Source: Bryobacterales bacterium (GTDB taxonomy: Bacteria > Acidobacteriota > Terriglobia > Bryobacterales > Bryobacteraceae). Taken from it: a stretch of 7,215 nt of DNA. This document shows positions 1-5,747 of this stretch, piece after piece (positions within the stretch are counted from its first letter, which is position 1; each line of letters opens with the position of its first letter). The notes beneath the pieces are model-generated. The model ran no database searches, was not told the DNA's origin, and saw only the letters and a program-made list of their open reading frames with translations. Made by a program: the position numbers and the translations under genes. The DNA lies in NCBI GenBank assembly GCA_003142355.1, contig PLMF01000121.1, positions 3,250 through 10,464 of the forward strand, in the 5' to 3' direction.

Positions 1-201
1 TCGGGGCAGGTGTTCGACATCGATTATGCGGGCCTGCCTCCGGGCGAGCAGGAATGTCTGCGATTCGTGCTGGACGATCTCGGTTGGGACGGATACCTGG
101 GCTTCGTCGAAGACGGTATGGACAGCCTGCACATCGGCTGCTCGCCGGCCTCGCGGGATTTCTTCACCAGCGTGTTTCAGGAAGCAGCGGCGGCGGAATA
201 G
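1..201 (+). CDS. Hypothetical protein, C-terminal part or small ORF
   Basis: I do not recognise this gene. The frame is open from the first base of the window to a TAG at 199-201. It is therefore either the C-terminus of a longer protein or a 63-residue protein starting at GTG 10; no ribosome binding site can be judged because upstream sequence is missing. The product is acidic (many Asp and Glu, few Lys or Arg) with several aromatic residues (FDIDY, LGWDGYLGF) and an Ala-rich C-terminus. It has no signal peptide or membrane segment. It ends 6 bp before the end of the convergent feoB, with no terminator between them. Its composition looks like real coding sequence rather than a shadow, because nothing else explains this stretch. 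Confidence 0.5.
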   Translation, partial: SGQVFDIDYAGLPPGEQECLRFVLDDLGWDGYLGFVEDGMDSLHIGCSPASRDFFTSVFQEAAAAE

Positions 202-207
202 CGGCGA

Positions 208-2097
208 TTACCTGATCAAGTGCGCGGCGAGGAACGCGCCCCCGTACGCCAGCACGCCCATGTAAGTGAATTGCAGGATGGGCCACTTCCATCCGCCGGT
301 CTCGCGGCGCACCACCGCTATGGTGGACATGCACTGCATCGCGAACGCAAAGAACACCAGCAGAGCCACGGCGCCGCCGGGCGTGAGATCGTGCTGGAGC
401 GCCTTCTGCAAACCGAGCTGATGCGATGCGGGATCCATGCCGTAGATGGCTCCCAGCGTTCCGATGATGGTCTCGCGAGCGGCCAAAGAGGTAACCAGCC
501 CAATTCCGATTTTCCAGTTGAAACCGAGCGGCTTGATGACCGGCTCGAGGGTGCGGCCGAGGGTGCCGGCCAGGCTGTCTTGAATGGCCGGCGCCTTGCC
601 GTTGACGGTCGGCAGGTGGGCCATGATCCAGAGGACCACCGTGACCAGCAGGATTACGGTGCCGGCGCGGCGCAGGAAGACCTTGGCGCGGTCGAACAAG
701 CGCAAACCGATGGACCGCATCGTGGGCCAGCGGTAGGAGGGCATCTCGAGCAGAAACGGCGTGTGGCCGCTTTTCAAAATGGACGACTTCAGCACCCGCG
801 CGGTGACCACCGCGGCGAGGAAGCCTAAGAGGTAAAGGCCCAGCAGGGCGGCCGCACGCGCGCCCAGAAACGGCCCCAGCACCGGACGGTTGGGAAGGAA
901 GGCCGCTATGATCAAGGTGTAGACCGGGAGGCGCGCCGAGCAGGTCATGAAGGGCGCGATCAGAATGGTGGCGAAACGGTCGCGCTTGTTCTCGATGGTG
1001 CGGGTCGAAAGGATCGCCGGCACCGCGCAAGCGTACGCCGAGAGCAGCGGGATGAAGGACTTGCCCTGGAGGCCGACCCTGGCCATGGTGCGGTCGGCGA
1101 TGAGCGCGGCGCGGGCCAGGTAGCCGGAGTCTTCCAGAATCCCGATGAAGAGAAAAAGGAAAAGGACCTGCGGCAGGAAGACCACCACCGAGCCCACACC
1201 GCTCCACACGCCCTCGACCAGCAGCGAGCGGAAGATCGAATCGGGAAGCGTCGCTGCAACCCACTTGCCCGAAACTTCAAACAGCCAGCGCAGCCCATCC
1301 ATGAGTGGAACGGCCGCCGTAAAAATGGTTTGAAAGACCGCCACCACCACCACGGCAAACACCAGGGGACCGGCCACCGGATGGAGGAAAACCGAATCCA
1401 GGCGGCGCGTCCACTTCGGCGGAACGGGCGCCCGGTAGGATGCCCGGCTGCCGACCCGGCCGGCCCACTCGCGGCACTTGGGTACGTCGTGGAGAACAGG
1501 CAGTTCCATGGGCGCCGGCGCCGGCATGGCGCTGGCCAGGAATTCGAACACCTCGTCGATGCCTTCGCCCTGCCGCGCGCTGACCAGAGCCACGGGCGCG
1601 CCAAGCTGCGCCGAAAGCTGGTGTACATCTACGTGGCCGCCGCGGTTGCGCAGGTCGTCCGCCATGTTCAGAATGATGAGAGTGGGCACGCCCAGACCCA
1701 GGATGGGCGCCGCCAGCATGAGGTGACGGCTAAGATTGGTGGAATCCAGCACCAGCAGGATGGCCTCGGGCCGGGGCGTGTCCGCCCGCTCGCCGGTGAG
1801 CACGTCGTGCGCGACCTGTTCGTCCTCGGATTGCGGCGAGAGGCTGTAGATGCCGGGGAGATCGATGATCCCGACGGCGCGGCCGTCGGGGAGTTCGGCG
1901 ATGCCGGTATGCTGTTCGACGGTGACGCCGGGGAAGTTGGCGACCTTCTGGCGCAGGCCGGTGAGGCGGTTGAACAGCGTGGTCTTTCCGGAGTTCGGCG
2001 GGCCGGCCAGGGCAACGATTTTGGGAGACGCCAGTGGGCTTGGGAACTCGACGACGGATGCGGCGCCACAGCCGAGGCAGTCGCCGCATTCGCTCAT
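208..2097 (-). CDS. feoB: Ferrous iron transport protein B (FeoB)
   Basis: This is the GTP-driven inner-membrane ferrous iron importer, 629 residues and somewhat shorter than the usual 700-770. The N-terminal G domain shows G1 GPPNSGKT (32-39), G3 DLPG (79-82), G4 NMAD (144-147) and G5 SAR (173-175). The membrane part begins near residue 240. It carries two gate repeats: FLFIGILEDSGYLARA (315-330) with ACAVPAILSTRTIE, and PFMTCSARLPVY (382-393) with SLAARETIIGTLGAIYG. The usual GCNVP core is ACAVP here, keeping the cysteine (C357) but not the Asn. The MQCMSTIAVVRRE segment (587-599) is the family's C-terminal membrane motif. The start ATG overlaps the feoA stop as ATGA, which implies translational coupling. 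An unusual feature is an N-terminal C4-C7-C10 cluster (CGDCLGC) ahead of the G domain. Identity is very secure. Confidence 0.97.
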   Translation of the reverse strand: MSECGDCLGCGAASVVEFPSPLASPKIVALAGPPNSGKTTLFNRLTGLRQKVANFPGVTVEQHTGIAELPDGRAVGIIDLPGIYSLSPQSEDEQVAHDVLTGERADTPRPEAILLVLDSTNLSRHLMLAAPILGLGVPTLIILNMADDLRNRGGHVDVHQLSAQLGAPVALVSARQGEGIDEVFEFLASAMPAPAPMELPVLHDVPKCREWAGRVGSRASYRAPVPPKWTRRLDSVFLHPVAGPLVFAVVVVAVFQTIFTAAVPLMDGLRWLFEVSGKWVAATLPDSIFRSLLVEGVWSGVGSVVVFLPQVLFLFLFIGILEDSGYLARAALIADRTMARVGLQGKSFIPLLSAYACAVPAILSTRTIENKRDRFATILIAPFMTCSARLPVYTLIIAAFLPNRPVLGPFLGARAAALLGLYLLGFLAAVVTARVLKSSILKSGHTPFLLEMPSYRWPTMRSIGLRLFDRAKVFLRRAGTVILLVTVVLWIMAHLPTVNGKAPAIQDSLAGTLGRTLEPVIKPLGFNWKIGIGLVTSLAARETIIGTLGAIYGMDPASHQLGLQKALQHDLTPGGAVALLVFFAFAMQCMSTIAVVRRETGGWKWPILQFTYMGVLAYGGAFLAAHLIR

Positions 2098-2387
2098 GGC
2101 ATCCCCGGAGCTTGGTGGGTCTTGTCGAGCCGGACCTTGAGGCGCCTGGCGGTTTCGCGCCGCAGAGCGATTTCCGAACCGTCCACCTGGAAGACGCGCG
2201 GATCGCCGCCGGGAGCGCTATGTCCCGCCGTGATGCGGACACCGGGCAGAAAGCCTAGCTCCATGAGACGGCGAGCGTCCTTGCCGGGGAGGTCGATGTG
2301 GTCGAGGGTCGCGGCGTCGCCGCGGCGGAGGTCCACCAGGGTCGTGAAGGAGGCTTCCGGCTGGACGTTGTTGCCACTCAGTTGCAT
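2094..2387 (-). CDS. feoA: Ferrous iron transport protein A (FeoA)
   Basis: This is the small cytosolic SH3-like partner of FeoB, 97 residues against a usual 75-85. The family core is clear: LVDLRRGDAATLDHI (17-31), the signature RLMELGFLPGV (40-50) and SEIALRRETARRL (71-83). The first ~14 residues (MQLSGNNVQPEASF) are an extension relative to typical FeoA. GTG and CTG codons closer to the core lack a ribosome binding site, so the ATG is kept. The ATG itself has only a weak Shine-Dalgarno, and the predicted transcript start lies about 3 nt upstream, so the message may be nearly leaderless. The gene overlaps feoB by 4 nt and is first in the operon. It is divergent from the GNAT gene across 27 bp. 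Confidence 0.95.
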   Translation of the reverse strand: MQLSGNNVQPEASFTTLVDLRRGDAATLDHIDLPGKDARRLMELGFLPGVRITAGHSAPGGDPRVFQVDGSEIALRRETARRLKVRLDKTHQAPGMP

Positions 2388-2396
2388 CTTGGTTCA

Positions 2397-2425
2397 AGTA
2401 TGCCGGAGTCTGAAATGATTGTCAA
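2397..2425 (-). promoter_or_regulatory. Predicted feoAB sigma70-type promoter
   Basis: Read on the minus strand, a perfect -35 TTGACA (2425-2420) is followed after exactly 17 bp by CATACT (2402-2397), a 4/6 match to TATAAT. Transcription would start near 2390, only about 3 nt before the feoA ATG. The -35 lies inside the first codons of the divergent GNAT gene. The call rests on spacing and hexamer match only. Confidence 0.55.
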
Positions 2426-2429
2426 GATC
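2411..2429. promoter_or_regulatory. Possible Fur-box-like operator over feoAB promoter
   Basis: The 19-mer at 2411-2429 matches the 19-bp palindromic Fur consensus at 12 of 19 positions by hand alignment, with an intact AATGAT half in the centre-left. It covers the predicted -35 of feoAB, where an iron-dependent repressor would be expected to bind. Fur control of feo is widely known, but this match is only moderate and the consensus comes from other phyla. It also overlaps the chosen GNAT start codon, so a bound repressor could affect both genes. Confidence 0.3.
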
Positions 2430-2870
2430 CCCCCGCATACGGTTCGGCGGCTGCGCTTCGCGGACCTGGACCGCATTATGGAGATCGAGCGCGCCAGCTT
2501 CGGCGATGAGGCATACGACCGCAACCTGTTTGCAGAGTTTTTCCGCAAATACGGGGAGCTGTTTCTGGTCGCGGAGCACGACGGAATAATCCGCGGGTAT
2601 ATGATCGCCTGCATCCGCGGGGAGCAGGCGGAACTGGTTTCGGTAGCAGTGGACCCCGCGGCGCGCGGTCGGGGCGCGGCCTCGGCGCTGATGGAGAGCA
2701 CGCTGCGAAGGTTGCGCCGGCGCGGAATCGCGCGCATCGGCCTCGTGGTCAAGGTGACCAACGACAAGGCGCGCGCGTTCTATGAGCGGTACGGCTTTAA
2801 GAAAGTAAGAAGAGCGTCGCGGTACTACGAAGACGGAGCGGACGGGTGGCGGATGGCCAGGAACTTGTGA
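2415..2870 (+). CDS. GNAT-family N-acetyltransferase, RimI-like
   Basis: This is a predicted acetyl-CoA-dependent N-acetyltransferase of 151 residues, a normal single-domain GNAT length. The acetyl-CoA pyrophosphate loop is visible at 75-92 (VSVAVDPAARGRGAASAL, the R/Q-x-x-G-x-G/A motif A). The C-terminal block NDKARAFYERYGFKKVRRASRYY (116-138) closely matches the RimI pattern N..A..FYE..GF......YY. RimI acetylates the N-terminal alanine of ribosomal protein S18, but many relatives modify other targets, so no symbol is given. ATG 2415 is preferred because GGAG lies 6 nt upstream (2405-2408). An in-frame ATG at 2400 has no ribosome binding site and would add five residues. The gene diverges from feoA, and its start region overlaps the feoAB promoter. 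Confidence 0.9.
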   Translation: MIVKIPPHTVRRLRFADLDRIMEIERASFGDEAYDRNLFAEFFRKYGELFLVAEHDGIIRGYMIACIRGEQAELVSVAVDPAARGRGAASALMESTLRRLRRRGIARIGLVVKVTNDKARAFYERYGFKKVRRASRYYEDGADGWRMARNL

Positions 2871-2929
2871 ACAATCGCTGTAACGAGGAGGCCGGAGCGT
2901 CGCGTCTAAGTGATTGCTGGAGAATATTC

Positions 2930-3775
2930 ATGCTTGAAGCGGGCGGTCCACTGATTCTGAGCCGGAGGCAGGTAATGATGCTGGTGGGAGGCGGTCTTGC
3001 GGCTTGGTGGCCGCTCCATGCGACCACCTCGGGTTTCTGGAACAAGAAGCCGCCGCAGGATTGGACCTCCGAAGAGATCGACGCGCTGATCACGAAATCG
3101 CCGTGGGCCAAGGAAGCGTCGGCGCAAGGCGCGGCACCGGAAGGGGGGTACGGATCGCGGACCGGCTCACCCAACGGCGGCGGGTATCCGGGAGGGTCGT
3201 CTGGCGGCGGAATGGGGATGCCGCGGATCGGAATCCCGGGCATCGGCGGCATCGGCATGGGCGGGGGCGGCCGGCGCATGGGCGGCAATCAGGGCGGCGG
3301 ACGCGGTCAGCAGCGCGGGACGTTATACAAGGGCACGATCCGGTGGGAAAGCGCCAGGCCGGTTCTGGATGCGCTCAAGACGCCATTGCCGGATGCGTTT
3401 GCGAACCATTACGTGATTGCCGTGATCGGGTTTCCCCTGCCGAGCGGCCAGCGCCGCTACCAGGGCGAGCAGGGAGACTATCCTCCGCGGCAGTCGCAGG
3501 ATGACAATCCTCCGCGGCGATCGCCGGATGACACCCTCGACAACTTGAAGCAGTTCACCACGCTCCAGCCGAAGGGCAAGGAACTGGCCCAGGCCGGAGT
3601 CGTCCAACAGCAGACCAGCTCGAACTCCAACTTGCTGTTCGGCTTTTCCAGGGATTCGCTGACCCTCACCAAGGACGATAAGGAAGTGCTCTTCTCCACC
3701 ACCCTGGGGCGGCTGGTCATCAGGGCTAAGTTCAACCCCAAAGAGATGCTGTACCGCGGCCAACTGGCGGTGTGA
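2930..3775 (+). CDS. Tat-type secreted protein with Gly-rich linker, unknown function
   Basis: No function is known to me. I recall similar secreted proteins in Acidobacteria with the same FW.KKP..W...EI..L...SPWAKE block, present here at residues 35-62. The 281-residue protein starts at ATG 2930, which has GGAG at 2919-2922. A frame-open ATG at 2846 would overlap the GNAT gene and bury the signal. The N-terminus carries SRRQVMMLVGGGLAAWW (11-27), a twin-arginine-like signal peptide. Residues ~72-130 are a low-complexity Gly/Met/Arg stretch. The segment RWESARPVLDAL (138-149) opens a second domain, followed by a hydrophilic tandem 9-mer at 184-201. A C-terminal domain (~215-281) contains LLFGFSRDSLTLTKDDKEV and ends GQLAV. 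The SPWAKE block and the C-terminal block together look like a conserved extracytoplasmic family with an expanded linker. The gene converges with the DUF2911 gene. Confidence 0.8.
   Translation: MLEAGGPLILSRRQVMMLVGGGLAAWWPLHATTSGFWNKKPPQDWTSEEIDALITKSPWAKEASAQGAAPEGGYGSRTGSPNGGGYPGGSSGGGMGMPRIGIPGIGGIGMGGGGRRMGGNQGGGRGQQRGTLYKGTIRWESARPVLDALKTPLPDAFANHYVIAVIGFPLPSGQRRYQGEQGDYPPRQSQDDNPPRRSPDDTLDNLKQFTTLQPKGKELAQAGVVQQQTSSNSNLLFGFSRDSLTLTKDDKEVLFSTTLGRLVIRAKFNPKEMLYRGQLAV
3215..3305 (+). repeat. Low-complexity glycine-coding stretch
   Basis: This region is built of short degenerate units (GGCATCGG, GGAATGGGGATG, GGGCGG) coding for GMGMPRIGIPGIGGIGMGGG and similar. It is the densest part of the Gly-rich linker in the secreted protein at 2930-3775. 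Such runs are prone to slippage and to length variation between strains. Confidence 0.6.
3479..3532 (+). repeat. Two-copy 27-bp in-frame tandem repeat
   Basis: Copy one is 3479-3505 and copy two is 3506-3532. They match at 23 of 27 bases by direct comparison. Each codes for nine residues, YPPRQSQDD then NPPRRSPDD, so the unit keeps the reading frame. It lies in the hydrophilic segment between the two downstream domains of the secreted protein and looks like a recent local duplication. Confidence 0.8.
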
Positions 3776-3792
3776 TCTCTGCCATCGCCGCC

Positions 3793-3808
3793 GCGCCCGT
3801 GCGGGCGC
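3793..3808. terminator. GC-rich hairpin between convergent genes
   Basis: A perfect 6-bp stem GCGCCC/GGGCGC with a 4-nt loop (GTGC) lies in the 35-bp gap between the convergent stops at 3775 and 3811. Its position suits a bidirectional terminator. No T-run follows it on either strand, so it is not a classical intrinsic terminator. Confidence 0.35.
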
Positions 3809-3810
3809 CC

Positions 3811-4362
3811 TTACTGAACCGTGAAGGGCACCGAGGCGATGACGTTTTCCCATTCCAGTTGCAGCTTGCCCTTGTTGCCGCCCCCGCTCGAGAGCGTCAT
3901 CTTATAGGTCTCAATGGGAGCCGGTGGTTTGCTCATGGTCATGGCGACGCGGCCCAGGTCCTGCTCCTGGTGATACTCCGTGCCGAACTGGCCGGTCTGC
4001 TTGTTGACCACCAGCTTCCACTGCTGGGGATCGAGCCAGACGAACAGGGTGTAGTCTCCCTTGGGCACGGCCAGGCCGCCGATGTCGAGGTCGGCATCGG
4101 TGTGGAGCGCGGTGGCCGCATTGGCGCCGGCGCGCCAGATGGTGTTATCGGGCTGGAGCGCGCCGGTGCCGTTGAAGATCTTCCGGCCGCGCATCGAAGG
4201 CGCGCTGTACTTGATGGCGATAGTCTTGCCGTCGATGGTGACGGAGGTATTCGCCGGAGGGCTGAGCGGGGGCCCCTTCTTTTCGGCTTTCTTCTGTTCC
4301 TGGGCGAGTCCGAAAGCCGTTGTAGCGGCAAGCAGCAGAACGGTGGTCAATGCGCGTTTCAT
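3811..4362 (-). CDS. Secreted DUF2911 family protein
   Basis: This 183-residue protein has a Sec-type signal peptide: MKRALTTVLLLAATTAFGLA, with likely cleavage near A20-Q21. A short Lys-rich linker follows, then one DUF2911 domain. Family blocks seen are YSAPSMRGRKIFNG (52-65), IWRAGANAATAL (75-86) and VPKGDYTLFVWLDPQQWKLVVNK (99-121). DUF2911 proteins are common in Acidobacteria and Bacteroidetes. I know of no biochemical function; the domain looks like a beta-sandwich outside the cytoplasm. Length is normal for a single-domain member. The start ATG has AGAGGA at 4374-4379, about 11 nt upstream, which is slightly distant. The gene converges with the 2930 gene and diverges from the small membrane protein gene across 56 bp. 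Confidence 0.9.
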   Translation of the reverse strand: MKRALTTVLLLAATTAFGLAQEQKKAEKKGPPLSPPANTSVTIDGKTIAIKYSAPSMRGRKIFNGTGALQPDNTIWRAGANAATALHTDADLDIGGLAVPKGDYTLFVWLDPQQWKLVVNKQTGQFGTEYHQEQDLGRVAMTMSKPPAPIETYKMTLSSGGGNKGKLQLEWENVIASVPFTVQ

Positions 4363-4386
4363 GGTGTGGGTTGTCCTCTAACAGCG

Positions 4387-4392
4387 AGTATA
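4387..4392 (-). promoter_or_regulatory. Candidate -10 element of the DUF2911 gene
   Basis: Read on the minus strand this is TATACT (5/6 match to TATAAT), 24 nt upstream of the ATG at 4362. A start near 4380 would give a leader of about 18 nt that begins at the AGAGGA ribosome binding site. No acceptable -35 hexamer is seen at 16-18 bp. Confidence 0.35.
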
Positions 4393-4418
4393 GCGCCGCC
4401 GTCGGTGATATCTTCTAA

Positions 4419-4724
4419 ATGATGGCCGTATCAATGGAATTCCTGCGCGGCCTGCTGGTGTTCCTCGGCATGGCCGCCGCGTTCATGACGGGGCGCTCGG
4501 CAGTGGCTGTGCGCAAAGGCTGGCAGAAGCCGTCGCGGCTCTACGGATGGGCGATCCGCACGGCGGTGTGCGTGGTCGCGGTGGCGTTCCGGAATCCCGT
4601 GGACACCGTCGATCTCATCGTGTGGGGGCTGGCGGCTGTGGCGTTCGCCGCGGGCATGCGTAGCGCTTCGCGCGCAAAGCCGCCAGAGGACCTCACGCGC
4701 CAGATCTTCCCGGACGAGCCGTAG
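4419..4724 (+). CDS. Small membrane protein, unknown function
   Basis: I do not recognise a named family, though the sequence resembles small membrane proteins I associate with Bryobacterales genomes. The 101-residue product has about three hydrophobic segments (~9-25, ~43-57 and ~65-80). They are separated by a basic loop (GRSAVAVRKGWQKPSRLYGW, 25-44) and a short acidic one (NPVDTVD, 59-65). It ends in a soluble charged tail (RSASRAKPPEDLTRQIFPDE). Two adjacent ATG codons (4419, 4422) and a third at 4434 are possible starts. None has a clear Shine-Dalgarno, and the first is listed. The amidohydrolase gene follows after 41 bp but has its own -10 candidate, so it is probably a separate unit. 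Confidence 0.7.
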   Translation: MMAVSMEFLRGLLVFLGMAAAFMTGRSAVAVRKGWQKPSRLYGWAIRTAVCVVAVAFRNPVDTVDLIVWGLAAVAFAAGMRSASRAKPPEDLTRQIFPDEP

Positions 4725-4727
4725 CGT

Positions 4728-4733
4728 TATACT
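4728..4733 (+). promoter_or_regulatory. Candidate -10 element of the amidohydrolase gene
   Basis: TATACT (5/6 match to TATAAT) lies 4 bp after the preceding stop and 32 nt before ATG 4766. A start near 4740 leaves a leader of about 26 nt carrying the GGAA ribosome binding site. The hexamer 17 bp upstream (TCTTCC) is a poor -35. Confidence 0.4.
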
Positions 4734-4765
4734 CAAGTGCGGAGTCGGCAGATCGGAATTTGCCT

Positions 4766-5722
4766 ATGCATCGGAGAACATTTCTCGGCGTTGCCGCGGG
4801 CTTGACCCTCGTGGACGCGGGGGCGCAGACCCCTTCATCCATACCTGTCATCGATACGCATATTCACCTGTTCGACACGTCGCGTCCTGGGGGCGTGCCG
4901 TGGCCCAGCCAGAACAACCCGGCGCACAAGGTCATGTACATGCCTTCTTTGCCCTCGCGATACCGCAAGGTCGTCGATGGGCTGGGCATCGTGGGCGCCA
5001 TCGAGATCGAGTGCAGCCCGTTGCTCGAGGACAACCAGTGGGTGCTGGACGTCGCCAAAGCCGACGACATCATGGTGGGTACCATCGGGCACCTGACGCC
5101 CGGCACACCCGAATTCAGGCCCAATCTCGAGAGGTTCCACAAGAACCCGCTCTTCCGGGGTATCCGGTATGGGTTGGGCGGGCGAGCCGGCCAGGAAGTC
5201 GATAAGCCCGAGTTTATCGCCGACCTGAAAGCCCTGGCCGATGCCGACCTGGTCATGGATACGGCGAATCCCAGCGTGTCGTTGCTGGCAGGGGTCGTGC
5301 GAGTGAGCGACCGGGTCCCCAATTTGCGCCTGGTCATCGATCACCTGCCGCAGATGTTGCGGCCCACCCAATCGGTGGCACAGGCCTCCTATGACGCCAG
5401 CATGAAGGCGATCCACGAGCGGCCGCAGATTTACGTGAAGGTATCGGAGGTGCTGCGGCGGGTGGACGACAAGATCCCCACCGATCTCGCATTCTACCGC
5501 CCCAGGATCGACGAAGTACTGGACGTTTTCGGAATGGACCGCGTGCTCTACGGGAGCGACTGGCCGAACGGCGATCTGTGGTTACCCGTCCCGGTTGGAT
5601 TCAAGATCGTCCACGAGTACTTCATGGCCAAGGGCCGGGTAGCGGCCGAAAAATACTTCTGGCGAAATTCGACCAAAGCCTACAAGTGGGTCAACCGAAC
5701 CGCCAGCCAGCCGCAGGCGTGA
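4766..5722 (+). CDS. Tat-exported amidohydrolase (COG3618, lactonase-like)
   Basis: This is a predicted metal-dependent hydrolase with a TIM-barrel fold (amidohydrolase 2, PF04909), 318 residues. The N-terminus HRRTFLGVAAGLTLVDAGAQ (2-21) is a twin-arginine signal peptide, so the enzyme probably acts in the periplasm after folding with its metal. The metal-site motif DTHIH (30-34) opens the barrel. Further family marks are GIRYG (132-136), IDHLPQ (191-196, H193), YVKVSEV (223-229) and the closing FGMDRVLYGSDWPNGD (255-270, D265). This layout matches COG3618, which includes sugar-acid lactonases such as L-fuconolactonase and L-rhamnonolactonase. The true substrate cannot be read from sequence. 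ATG 4766 is chosen because GGAA at 4755-4758 is 7 nt upstream; an in-frame TTG at 4760 would add two residues. A sugar kinase gene follows after 25 bp. Confidence 0.88.
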   Translation: MHRRTFLGVAAGLTLVDAGAQTPSSIPVIDTHIHLFDTSRPGGVPWPSQNNPAHKVMYMPSLPSRYRKVVDGLGIVGAIEIECSPLLEDNQWVLDVAKADDIMVGTIGHLTPGTPEFRPNLERFHKNPLFRGIRYGLGGRAGQEVDKPEFIADLKALADADLVMDTANPSVSLLAGVVRVSDRVPNLRLVIDHLPQMLRPTQSVAQASYDASMKAIHERPQIYVKVSEVLRRVDDKIPTDLAFYRPRIDEVLDVFGMDRVLYGSDWPNGDLWLPVPVGFKIVHEYFMAKGRVAAEKYFWRNSTKAYKWVNRTASQPQA

Positions 5723-5731
5723 AACACAGGT

Positions 5732-5737
5732 TACAAT
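5732..5737 (+). promoter_or_regulatory. Candidate -10 element of the pfkB-family gene
   Basis: TACAAT (5/6 match to TATAAT) lies inside the 25-bp gap before ATG 5748. It would place transcription start near 5744, leaving only about 4 nt of leader. No Shine-Dalgarno is present before the ATG, which is consistent with leaderless initiation. No -35 is recognisable. Confidence 0.35.
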
Positions 5738-5747
5738 CTTCTCTTAC

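Noticed and set aside
164..1264. Long minus-strand open frame (366 codons) overlapping feoB in another frame
   Set aside because: Its translation is dominated by Arg, Pro, His and Gly with no domain. FeoB motifs fix the true frame.
2371..2399. Plus-strand promoter for the GNAT gene (TTGCCA, 17 bp, TCAAGT)
   Set aside because: The -35 is a 5/6 match, but the -10 matches only 3/6. That is too weak to list as a feature.
2298..2414. Longer GNAT start at 2298, overlapping feoA by 90 bp
   Set aside because: The extra N-terminal residues are antisense to conserved FeoA sequence and do not look like GNAT. ATG 2415 has a GGAG at proper distance.
1330..2418. Long open frame on the + strand (about 362 codons) opposite feoAB
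   Set aside because: It lies antisense to the clearly conserved feoB and feoA. Its translation is Arg/Gly/Ala-rich with no recognisable motif, as expected for a shadow frame in high-GC DNA.
2846..2929. Upstream start for the secreted protein at 2846
   Set aside because: It would overlap the GNAT gene and place 28 hydrophilic residues in front. ATG 2930 has a good ribosome binding site and puts the twin-arginine motif near the N-terminus.
3141..3305. Gly-rich repeat considered as a CRISPR-like or intergenic repeat
   Set aside because: The units are degenerate, unspaced and in frame inside a coding region, so it is ordinary low-complexity coding sequence.
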